Made by a program: the position numbers and the translations under genes | Shown here: positions 54,685-62,436 of the stretch, piece by piece | How positions within the stretch are numbered: the first letter of the stretch is position 1 | Layout of the letters: every line of letters starts with the position of its first letter | NCBI RefSeq assembly: GCF_022846655.1 | Contig: NZ_AP025667.1 | Location: 967,001 to 1,031,000, forward strand | Direction: 5' to 3' | Source of the DNA: Streptomyces seoulensis | GTDB lineage: Bacteria; Actinomycetota; Actinomycetes; Streptomycetales; Streptomycetaceae | Length of the DNA stretch: 64,000 nucleotides | The notes under the pieces: generated by a model | Seen by the model: only the letters and a program-made list of their open reading frames with translations | Database searches by the model: none | Told to the model about the DNA's origin: nothing

Positions 54685-54730
54685 TTGACGGAAAGAAACT
54701 TCCCGGATATTGGTGATTTCCGAAAGTTTC
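54685..54730 (+). promoter_or_regulatory. Candidate promoter and operator for the GH3 gene
   Basis: TTGACG (54685-54690) could be a -35 box with a weak TATTGG -10 17 bases later. The palindrome GAAAGTTTC (54722-54730) and the related GAAAGAAACTTCC (54691-54703) flank it and are similar to GAAA-N-TTTC elements seen before some Streptomyces glycoside hydrolase genes. Read by eye only. Confidence 0.35.
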
Positions 54731-54763
54731 CTTCAGCGGTTCTCTCCTTCGGAAGGGGCGCAC

Positions 54764-56605
54764 GTGCACCACACCAGCACGGGAAGCACGGGAAACACCG
54801 CACGGACCTCCAGACGGGCCCTCCTCGCGGCGACGGCCGGCCTCGGCGCCGCCCTCGCCGTCCCCACCGCCTCCGGCACCGCCCAGGCCGCCACCCCGGG
54901 CGACGCCGCGCTGCGCGCGCTCATCGCGCGGATGACGCTGGAGGAGAAGGTCGGCCAGCTCTTCGTCTCGCGCGTCTACGGCCACTCCGCCACCGCCCCC
55001 GACCAGGCCGACATCGACGCCAACGTCAAGGAACTGGGCGTCCGCACCGCCGACGAGCTGATCGGGCGTTACCGGGTCGGCGGCATCATCTACTTCACCT
55101 GGGCGCACAACACCCGCGACCCCCACCAGATCGCGGACCTCTCCAACGGCATCCAGCGCTCGTCGCTGACCCGGCCGCGCGGGCTGCCCATGCTCATCGC
55201 CACCGACCAGGAGCACGGCGCGGTCTGCCGCATCGGCAAGCCCGCCACCCTGCTCCCCGGCGCCATGGCCCTGGCCGCCGGCCGCTCCCGCACCGATGTG
55301 CGCACCACCGGCTGGATCTCCGGCACCGAGCTGCGCGCGATGGGCGTCAACCAGGACTACGCGCCCGACGCCGACGTCAACGTCAACCCCGCCAACCCGG
55401 TCATCGGCGTCCGCTCCTTCGGCGCCGACCCGGAGCTGGTGGGCACCCTGGTCGCGGCCGAGGTGAAGGGCTACCAGTCGGCCGGGGTCGCCGCCACCGC
55501 CAAGCACTTCCCGGGGCACGGGGACACCGCCGTCGACAGCCACACCGGGTTCCCCGTCATCACCCACAGCCGGGAGCTGTGGGACAGGCTGGACGCGGTG
55601 CCGTTCCGGGCCGCCGTCGCCGCGGGCATCGACTCCGTCATGACGGCGCACATCCAGTTCCCCGCGCTAGACCCGTCCGGCGACCCCGCCACCCTCTCCC
55701 ACCCGATCGTCACCGGCATCCTGCGCGGCGAACTCGGCTACGACGGCGTCGTCATCACCGACTCCCTCGGCATGGAGGGCGTCCGCACCAAGTACGGCGA
55801 CGACCGGGTGCCGGTGCTGGCGCTCAAGGCCGGGGTCGACCAGTTGCTCAACCCGCCCTCCATGGACGTGGCCTGGAACGCGGTGCTGGCCGCCGTCCGC
55901 AACGGGGAGCTGACCGAGGCCCGCGTGGAGGAATCGGTTCTGCGCATCCTCCGCATGAAGGCGAGGCTCGGCCTCTTCCGGGGCACCCGCGTCACCCGCG
56001 CCGGTGTCGACCGGACCGTGGGCAACAAGCGGCACCTGGCCGCCGCCGACCACATCGCCGACCGCACCACCACCCTGCTGGCCAACGAGGGCCGGCTGCT
56101 CCCGCTGGACCGGCGCAGGCAGCCCAAGGTCCTGGTCGTCGGCGCCGACCCGGCCTCCCCGTCCGGCACCACCGGCCCGCCCACCGGCGTACTGGCCGCC
56201 GCGCTCACCGAACTGGGCTTCACCGCAACGGCGTTGTCCACCGGCACCGCACCCACGACGGACGCCATCACCAAGGCGGTCACCGCCGCCCAGGACGCCG
56301 ACGCGGTGATCGTGGCCACGTACAACGTCACGGCGGCCAGCTCCCAACGCACGCTTGTGCAACGGCTATTGGCCACCGGCCGCCCGGTCGTCGCGCTGGC
56401 GGTCCGCAACCCGTACGACATCGCCCAGCTCACCGAGGTCAAGGCACACCTGGCCGCCTACTGCTGGACCGACGTCGAACTCCGCGCCGCAGCACGGGTC
56501 ATCGCGGGCCGGGTGAAGCCGCGCGGCAAGCTCCCGGTGCCGATCGCGCGGGCGGACGACCCGGCGAAGGAGCTGTATCCCCTGGGACACGGGCTGAGCT
56601 ACTAG
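54764..56605 (+). CDS. GH3 beta-N-acetylhexosaminidase (NagZ-like), Tat-exported
   Basis: Secreted family 3 glycoside hydrolase (613 aa). A twin-arginine signal (TSRRALLAATAG) and Ala-rich stretch precede the catalytic barrel. The NagZ-type loop KHFPGHGDTAVDSH (247-260) supplies the D258-x-H260 dyad that replaces the GH3 acid/base Glu, and the nucleophile is D333 in VITDSLGMEG. This pattern points to N-acetylglucosaminidase, not beta-glucosidase activity. A GH3 C-terminal alpha/beta domain follows (about 400-600). GTG 54764 is the start, with GGAAGGGG upstream; further in-frame codons are not convincing. Confidence 0.88.
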   Translation: MHHTSTGSTGNTARTSRRALLAATAGLGAALAVPTASGTAQAATPGDAALRALIARMTLEEKVGQLFVSRVYGHSATAPDQADIDANVKELGVRTADELIGRYRVGGIIYFTWAHNTRDPHQIADLSNGIQRSSLTRPRGLPMLIATDQEHGAVCRIGKPATLLPGAMALAAGRSRTDVRTTGWISGTELRAMGVNQDYAPDADVNVNPANPVIGVRSFGADPELVGTLVAAEVKGYQSAGVAATAKHFPGHGDTAVDSHTGFPVITHSRELWDRLDAVPFRAAVAAGIDSVMTAHIQFPALDPSGDPATLSHPIVTGILRGELGYDGVVITDSLGMEGVRTKYGDDRVPVLALKAGVDQLLNPPSMDVAWNAVLAAVRNGELTEARVEESVLRILRMKARLGLFRGTRVTRAGVDRTVGNKRHLAAADHIADRTTTLLANEGRLLPLDRRRQPKVLVVGADPASPSGTTGPPTGVLAAALTELGFTATALSTGTAPTTDAITKAVTAAQDADAVIVATYNVTAASSQRTLVQRLLATGRPVVALAVRNPYDIAQLTEVKAHLAAYCWTDVELRAAARVIAGRVKPRGKLPVPIARADDPAKELYPLGHGLSY

Positions 56606-56733
56606 GGGCCCGCGAAAAAAACTTCTCCCGAGCGTGCAACCCTTCGCCGCCATCCGGTGTCGTACTACGCGTCAGGGCTTCGGGGGGGATTCCGTGGGGG
56701 GATTGCGAAGCTCCGGCACGTAGGGGGAAAGCC

Positions 56734-56774
56734 GAGGGGGCGTCCCCGGTCGACGAGACCGGGGACGCCCCCTC
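56734..56774. terminator. Strong terminator between the GH3 gene and rbsK
   Basis: Two 18-base arms (56734-56751 and 56757-56774) pair perfectly with a GACGA loop. It lies just after the rbsK stop on the minus strand and 128 bases after the GH3 stop, so it can serve both. Confidence 0.92.
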
Positions 56775-56783
56775 GAAACTTTC

Positions 56784-57686
56784 TCAGGCGTCCAGCGCCG
56801 CCACGTCCGCCGCCGTCGGGTACGACTCCTGCGCCCCGCGCCGGGTCACCGCCGCCGCACCGACGCGAGCCGCGTACGCCGCAGCCACCGGCAGCTCCTC
56901 GCCCGCGCCCAGCCGCCAGGCCAGCGCGGCCGTGAAGGCGTCCCCGGCACCCGTGGTGTCCACGGCGGCCACCGCCACCGACGGCACCGCGCATACGCCC
57001 GAGGCGTCGCACACCAGCGCGCCCTTCGCGCCCAGCGTCACCACCACCGAGCGCGGACCCAGGGCCAGCAGGCGCCGGGCCCGGTCGGCCGGGTCGTCGC
57101 CCGCCTCCTGGTCGCCTAGCAGCACCCGCGCCTCGTGCTCGTTGACCACCAGCGGATCGCAGGCGGCCAGCACCTCGTAGGGCAGCGGGCGCGGCGGGGA
57201 CGGGTTCAGCACGAACCGGGTGTCCTCGGGCAGCGCCCGCACCACGGCCGCCACCGTCTCCAGCGGGATCTCCAACTGGGCCGACACCACCCTGGCCGCG
57301 CCCACCACATCCGCTCGCACATCACCTTCGGTGAGGCGGGAGTTGGCGCCGGGGGAGACCACGATGCTGTTGTCCCCGGACGGGTCGACGGTGATCAGCG
57401 CGACCCCGGTCGGTGCCCCGCCCGCGAGCACCGCCGAGGTGTCCACCCCGGCCGAGCGGAGCGAGTCCAGCAGCAGCGTGCCGTGGCCGTCGTCGCCGAC
57501 CCGCGCCAGCAGCGCCGTACGGGCGCCGAGGCGGGCGGCGGCGACCGCCTGGTTGGCACCCTTGCCGCCCGGATGGACGGCCAGGTCACCGCCGAGCACC
57601 GTCTCCCCGGCACCCGGCCGCCGCTCCACACCGACCACCAGATCGGCGTTGGCGGACCCCACGACCAGCAGGTCGTAGTCGTACAT
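56784..57686 (-). CDS. rbsK: Ribokinase
   Basis: PfkB-family sugar kinase (300 aa) phosphorylating ribose to ribose-5-phosphate. N-terminal GSANADLVV, HPGGKGANQAVAAARLG and the C-terminal VDTTGAGDAFTAALAWRLG with catalytic Asp are all present. The ATG at 57686 is used; a TTG one codon upstream is not needed. Last gene of the rbs operon, 41 bases after the permease/binding-protein gene, and followed by an 18-bp terminator. Confidence 0.93.
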   Translation of the reverse strand: MYDYDLLVVGSANADLVVGVERRPGAGETVLGGDLAVHPGGKGANQAVAAARLGARTALLARVGDDGHGTLLLDSLRSAGVDTSAVLAGGAPTGVALITVDPSGDNSIVVSPGANSRLTEGDVRADVVGAARVVSAQLEIPLETVAAVVRALPEDTRFVLNPSPPRPLPYEVLAACDPLVVNEHEARVLLGDQEAGDDPADRARRLLALGPRSVVVTLGAKGALVCDASGVCAVPSVAVAAVDTTGAGDAFTAALAWRLGAGEELPVAAAYAARVGAAAVTRRGAQESYPTAADVAALDA

Positions 57687-57727
57687 CAAGGCTCCCTTGC
57701 AGATGTGGGCAAAGAGGTGAGGCGCTG

Positions 57728-59680
57728 TCAGCCGGTGAAGCCGTCCACGTTCTCGCGGGTGACCACCTTGACCGGCACCATCACCGTCGGCGCGACCTTG
57801 CCGCCGTCCAGCGCCTTGAGCGCGTTGGTCACGGCGATCCGGCCGAGCTGGGTCGGCTGCTGCGCCACCGACGCGTACAGACTGCCGCCCTTGACGGCCT
57901 TCAGTCCGTCCGGGGTGCCGTCGAAGCCGACGACCTGCACCGACCTGCCCGCCTTCGCGCCGAGTGCCTTGATGGCGCCGAGGGCCATCTCGTCGTTGGC
58001 CGCGATGACGCCCTGCACATCGGGGTGGGCCTGGAGCAGGTTGGACATCACGTCGAGACCCTTGGCCCGGTCGAAGTCGGCGGGCTGCTGGGCCAGCACC
58101 TTGATGCCGGGGTACTTCTTCAGCCCCTTGGCGAAGCCCTCGGCGCGCTCGCGCGCGGCGGAGGTGCCCGCCTGGCCCTGGAGGACGACGATCCGTCCCT
58201 TGCCGCCGAGCTTCTCCGCGACCGTCTTGGCGGCCAGCTCGCCGCCCGCCACGTTGTCGGAGGCGACCAGCGCGGCGATCTTCGCCTTGTTGACGCCGCG
58301 GTCCACGGCGATCACCGGGATGCCGGCCTTGCCCGCGGCCTTCACCGAGTTGCCGGCCGCGTCGGAGTCGACCGGGTTGACGATGACCGCGCCGTAGCCG
58401 GAGCTGGTGAAGTTCTGGAGCTGGTCGGCCTGCTGGGAGGCGTCGTCACGGGCGTCGGTGACGGTGAGGTCCACGCCCCGCTTCTTCGCCTCCGCCTGGG
58501 CGCCGTCGCGGATCTGCACGAAGAACGGGTTGTTCAGCGTCGACAGCGACAGACCCAGCTTGGGGCTCGCCGAGGCGGAGCCGCTGTGCAGGAAGGAGGT
58601 CGCGCCGACGACCGCCACCGTCACCACGGCCGCGAGCCCGTAGGTCGCCGCCTGCTTGCCCCGGTTCCCGCCGCCGGTACCGGCCGCCACCGGGGTCGCC
58701 CCGGCCTTGCGGCGCACGGTGTCCAGCAGCACCGCCAGCGCGATGACGACACCGATGACGACCTGCTGCCAGAACGCGGAGACCGAGAGCAGGTTGAGGC
58801 CGTTGCGCAGCACCGCGAGGATGAGCGCGCCGATCAGGGTGCCCGACGCCTTGCCGGTGCCGCCCGCCAGCGAGGCACCGCCGATGACGACGGCCGCGAT
58901 GGCGTCCAGCTCGTAGCCGTCGGCGGCCTGCGGCTGCGCCGAGGAGAGCCGGGAGGCGAGCACCACACCGGCGACGGCCGCGAACACGCCGGACAGCGCG
59001 TACACGGCGAGCTTCTGCCGCTTCACCCTCAGGCCGGAGAGGCGCGCGGCCTCCTCGTTGCCGCCGATCGCGTACATCGACCGGCCGATGTAGGTCCGCC
59101 CCAGCACGAACGCCGCGAGCAGCCCCATCACCACCATGACCAGCACGGGTACCGGCAGCCAGGAGCCGAGGGTGTCCCCGAGGTGCGAGACGGAGTCCGG
59201 GAACGGGATCGGCACGCCCCCGGAGATGACCAGCGACAGACCGCGCGCCACCGACAGCATGGCCAGTGTGGCGATGAACGGCGGCAGCTTCCCGTACGCC
59301 GTCAGGAAGCCGTTGACCAGGCCCGCCGCGATGCCCGTGGCCAGCGCCAGGACCACCGCGAGGGCGACCGGCACCCCGTGCGAGGTGGCGCTCCAGGCCA
59401 GCACGGTCGCCGACAGCGCGGCCACCGAGCCCACCGACAGGTCGATGCCCGCCGAGACGATCACGAAGGTCACACCGAAGGCGAGGATCGCCGTCACGGC
59501 CGCCTGCACACCGATGTTGAGCAGGTTGTCCGTGGTCAGGAAGTCCCCGGAGAGCACCGACAGCGCGATGACGAGGACGATCAGCGCGGTCAGCGCGCCG
59601 TTGTCGAGCAGCAGGCGGCCGATGCCGCGCGCCGGGGCGTCGCCGGAGCCCGCCCGGCTCTTGAGGGTGTCAGCGGCCAC
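57728..59680 (-). CDS. rbsCB: Fused ribose permease and binding protein (RbsC-RbsB)
   Basis: One 650-aa protein joins an RbsC-type permease (about residues 20-325, eight to ten membrane segments, with the GIDLSVGS block) to an RbsB-type periplasmic-binding domain (about 375-650, starting GLSLSTLNNPFFVQIRDGA). An extra membrane helix (about 345-364) lies between them, which would place the binding domain outside the membrane and keep it tethered to its channel. Usually these are two genes and the binding protein is a free lipoprotein. GTG 59680, with GGAGG upstream, overlaps the rbsA stop. Relatives in S. coelicolor are, I believe, annotated as bifunctional binding and transport protein. Confidence 0.92.
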   Translation of the reverse strand: MAADTLKSRAGSGDAPARGIGRLLLDNGALTALIVLVIALSVLSGDFLTTDNLLNIGVQAAVTAILAFGVTFVIVSAGIDLSVGSVAALSATVLAWSATSHGVPVALAVVLALATGIAAGLVNGFLTAYGKLPPFIATLAMLSVARGLSLVISGGVPIPFPDSVSHLGDTLGSWLPVPVLVMVVMGLLAAFVLGRTYIGRSMYAIGGNEEAARLSGLRVKRQKLAVYALSGVFAAVAGVVLASRLSSAQPQAADGYELDAIAAVVIGGASLAGGTGKASGTLIGALILAVLRNGLNLLSVSAFWQQVVIGVVIALAVLLDTVRRKAGATPVAAGTGGGNRGKQAATYGLAAVVTVAVVGATSFLHSGSASASPKLGLSLSTLNNPFFVQIRDGAQAEAKKRGVDLTVTDARDDASQQADQLQNFTSSGYGAVIVNPVDSDAAGNSVKAAGKAGIPVIAVDRGVNKAKIAALVASDNVAGGELAAKTVAEKLGGKGRIVVLQGQAGTSAARERAEGFAKGLKKYPGIKVLAQQPADFDRAKGLDVMSNLLQAHPDVQGVIAANDEMALGAIKALGAKAGRSVQVVGFDGTPDGLKAVKGGSLYASVAQQPTQLGRIAVTNALKALDGGKVAPTVMVPVKVVTRENVDGFTG

Positions 59681-61202
59681 CGGGGGCCTCCGTTTCGGTA
59701 CTGGGGTCGATCGTGGGGGTGCCCACGGCGAGGGACATGACGGCGTCCTGGGTGGCCTCGCCGGAGCTGAGTTCACCCGCGATCCGGCCCTGGGCCATCA
59801 CCAGCACCCGGTCGCTCATGCCGAGCACCTCGGGCAGGTCGCTGGAGATCATCAGGACGGCCGCACCGGCCGCGGTGAGTTCGTTGACGAGCTGGTAGAT
59901 CTCGACCTTCGCGCCGACGTCGATGCCGCGCGTCGGCTCGTCGAGGATCAGCACCCGGGCGTCGGCCAGCAGCCACTTGCCGATGACGACCTTCTGCTGG
60001 TTGCCGCCGGACAGGGTGCGCGCGTGCTGGCCGAGGCCGGCCATCCGCACGTTCAGCCGCTCGGCGATCCGCCCGGCGGCCTCGTGCTGGCCCTTGCGGT
60101 CCACCAGCCCGGCCCGGCTGGCCGAACGCAGGGTCACCAGGCCCAGGTTCTCCGCCACGGAGGCGTCCAGCACCAGGCCCTGGCCCTTGCGGTCCTCGGG
60201 CACCAGACCGATCCCGGCCGTCAGCGCCGCGTCGACGTCGTGCCGTCGCAGCGCGGTGCCGCGCACCTTCACCGTGCCCGCGTCGTACGGGTCGGCGCCG
60301 AACACCGCCCGCGCGACCTCGGTACGGCCCGCGCCGACCAGCCCGGCGATGCCGACGACCTCACCGGCGTGCACCTCGAAGCTCACGTCGTGGAAGACCC
60401 CGTCACGGGTCAGCCCCTCCACGGCGAGCAACGGCTCGCCCCGCTCGGGGCGTTCACGCGGGTACTGCTGCTCGATGGAGCGGCCCACCATGAGCCGGAC
60501 GAGTTCGTCCTCGGGCGTGGACGCCGGGACCTGGCCCACGCTGCGGCCGTCGCGGATCACGGTGACCCGGTCGCCGAGGGCGGCGATCTCGTCCAGGTGG
60601 TGGGTGATGAACACGATGCCGACGCCGTCCGCGCGCAGCGAGCGCACCAGCGTGAACAGCCGGCCGACCTCCTCGGAGGTGAGCACGGCGGTCGGCTCGT
60701 CCATGATCAGCACCCGGGCGTCCAGACTGAGCGCCTTGGCGATCTCCACCATCTGGAGCCGGGCGATGCCCAGTTCACGCACGCGGGTGCGCGGGGAGAC
60801 GGCCAGCCCGACCCGCTTCAGCAGGACCTCGGCGTCGGCCTCCATCCGCCCCCGGTCCACCATGCCGAAGCGGCGCGGCTGACGGCCCAGGAAGATGTTC
60901 TCGGCCACCGTCAGATCGGGGACCAGGTTGAACTCCTGGTAGATGGTGGCGATCCCGAGCGCCTCCGCGTCCCGCGCGCTGCGCACGCGGACCTCGGTGC
61001 CTTCGACCAGGATGCGCCCGGAGTCGGGCGGGCAGGCGCCGGAGAGGGTCTTGATCAGGGTGGACTTGCCCGCGCCGTTCTCGCCGAGCAGGACATGGAC
61101 CTCGCCCCGGCGCAGGCCGAAGTCGACGCCGTCCAGCGCGACCACACCGGGGAACGCCTTGCGTATGCCCTCGACGCGCAGCAGTTCGTCGGGATCGCTC
61201 AC
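59670..61202 (-). CDS. rbsA: Ribose-type ABC transporter ATP-binding protein
   Basis: Tandem-ATPase subunit (510 aa) of the RbsA/MglA type. The first half has an intact Walker A (GENGAGKST, residues about 36-44) and DEPTAVLTSEEV. The second half carries the degenerate nucleotide site GLVGAGRTE in place of Walker A, and LSGGNQQKV as its signature, as usual in this family. A GTG start at 61202 overlaps the regulator stop as GTGA. Together with the RbsCB fusion it forms the importer. Confidence 0.94.
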   Translation of the reverse strand: MSDPDELLRVEGIRKAFPGVVALDGVDFGLRRGEVHVLLGENGAGKSTLIKTLSGACPPDSGRILVEGTEVRVRSARDAEALGIATIYQEFNLVPDLTVAENIFLGRQPRRFGMVDRGRMEADAEVLLKRVGLAVSPRTRVRELGIARLQMVEIAKALSLDARVLIMDEPTAVLTSEEVGRLFTLVRSLRADGVGIVFITHHLDEIAALGDRVTVIRDGRSVGQVPASTPEDELVRLMVGRSIEQQYPRERPERGEPLLAVEGLTRDGVFHDVSFEVHAGEVVGIAGLVGAGRTEVARAVFGADPYDAGTVKVRGTALRRHDVDAALTAGIGLVPEDRKGQGLVLDASVAENLGLVTLRSASRAGLVDRKGQHEAAGRIAERLNVRMAGLGQHARTLSGGNQQKVVIGKWLLADARVLILDEPTRGIDVGAKVEIYQLVNELTAAGAAVLMISSDLPEVLGMSDRVLVMAQGRIAGELSSGEATQDAVMSLAVGTPTIDPSTETEAPGGR

Positions 61203-62257
61203 GGTGTGCTCCTCTGCACGGGGGTGCTCCTTCGCATGGGGGACGTGGGAGGAATCAGTACGGGCGCCGGGGCTCCGCACGAGCGGCGCACGACCAGCCG
61301 GGCGTCGAGGGTCACGGACTCGGCGGCCCGCCCCTCGATCCGGTCGACCAGGGCGCGTACGGCGGCCCGGCCCAGTTCGCCGGTGGGCTGGGCGATGGCG
61401 GTGATCGGCGGTTCGGTGTGCACGAACCACGGGATGTCGTCGAACACCGCCAGCGCGATGTCGTCCGGCACCCGGAGCCCGCGCGCCCGGATCGCGTCCA
61501 GCGCGCCCAGCGCCATCAGGTTGTCGGCGGCGAACACCGCCCGGGGCGGCTCGGGCAGCGCGAGGAAGCCCTCGGTGACCCGGCGCCCGCTGGCCGCCTG
61601 GAAGTCGCCGTGCCCGATGTACTCGGCCGCCAGCGGCAGTCCGTACGCGGCCATCGCGTCCCGGAACGCGGTCACCCGCTCGCTGCCGGTCGTGGTGCCG
61701 GCCGGGCCCGCGATGATGGCGAGCCGCCGGTGCCCGAGCCCGTGCAGATGCGCCACCAGGTCCCGTACCGCCCGCCGTCCGTCGGCCCGGACCACGGGGA
61801 CCTCGGCGCCGGGGATCCAGCGGTCCACGAAGACCACCGGGGTGCCCGCGCGGGCCGCGTCCAGCAGCAGCGGGGAGTCACCGGGGGCCGGGGAGACCAG
61901 CAGACCGTCGATCCGCCGGTCCAGCAGGGTGCGGACGTGGTGGTCCTGGAGGTCGGGCCGCTCGTCGGCGTTGCCGATGATCACGCTGTAGCCCAGCGCG
62001 CGTGCCGCCTCCTCCACCGAGCGGGCCAGCTCGGTGAAGTACGGGTTGAGCACATCGCCGATCACCAGGCCGAGGGCATGGGTCTGGTCGGTGCGCAGGG
62101 AGCGGGCCACGGCGTTGGGCCGGTAGCCCAGCGCGGCCACGGAGGCCAGCACACGGGAGCGCGCCTCGGCGCTCACCGAAGGGTGGGCGTTCAGCACGCG
62201 CGAGACCGTGGCGACGGAGACACCCGCCGCGGCGGCGACGTCCTTGATGCTCGCCAT
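61199..62257 (-). CDS. rbsR: LacI-family repressor of the rbs operon
   Basis: LacI-family regulator (352 aa), first gene of the rbs operon. HTH residues are SIKDVAAAAGVSVATVSRVLN (about 3-22; landmark only), hinge SLRTDQTHALGLV, and a periplasmic-binding-like effector domain. Its last 20 residues are a Pro/Ser/Arg-rich tail. Two copies of an AATCGATT-centred operator lie just upstream, so it should repress itself and the operon. The ATG at 62257 is preferred over a GTG at 62269 which overlaps the AAGGAGG ribosome site. Confidence 0.93.
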   Translation of the reverse strand: MASIKDVAAAAGVSVATVSRVLNAHPSVSAEARSRVLASVAALGYRPNAVARSLRTDQTHALGLVIGDVLNPYFTELARSVEEAARALGYSVIIGNADERPDLQDHHVRTLLDRRIDGLLVSPAPGDSPLLLDAARAGTPVVFVDRWIPGAEVPVVRADGRRAVRDLVAHLHGLGHRRLAIIAGPAGTTTGSERVTAFRDAMAAYGLPLAAEYIGHGDFQAASGRRVTEGFLALPEPPRAVFAADNLMALGALDAIRARGLRVPDDIALAVFDDIPWFVHTEPPITAIAQPTGELGRAAVRALVDRIEGRAAESVTLDARLVVRRSCGAPAPVLIPPTSPMRRSTPVQRSTP

Positions 62258-62276
62258 CGACGGCTCCACCTCCTTG

Positions 62277-62290
62277 TGGAATCGATTTCA
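62277..62290. promoter_or_regulatory. RbsR-type operator, proximal site
   Basis: TGGAATCGATTTCA is a LacI-family palindrome around AATCGATT with one asymmetric pair, 20 bases before the rbsR start. Confidence 0.75.
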
Positions 62291-62308
62291 ACGACGTGTC
62301 CGGAGGAT

Positions 62309-62322
62309 TGGAATCGATTACA
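62309..62322. promoter_or_regulatory. RbsR-type operator, distal site
   Basis: TGGAATCGATTACA repeats the same 14-base pattern; centres of the two sites are 32 bases apart, three helical turns. Confidence 0.75.
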
Positions 62323-62436
62323 CGGGTTCCGGACAACCCCCTCCCCGGTGGCTGAAATCAGATTGTGATGAACTCCGCTCAGATGAGCGCGACCGCCGCG
62401 AGGCTCGCTGTCGGCCCCCGCCGGTACCGTCGCTCC

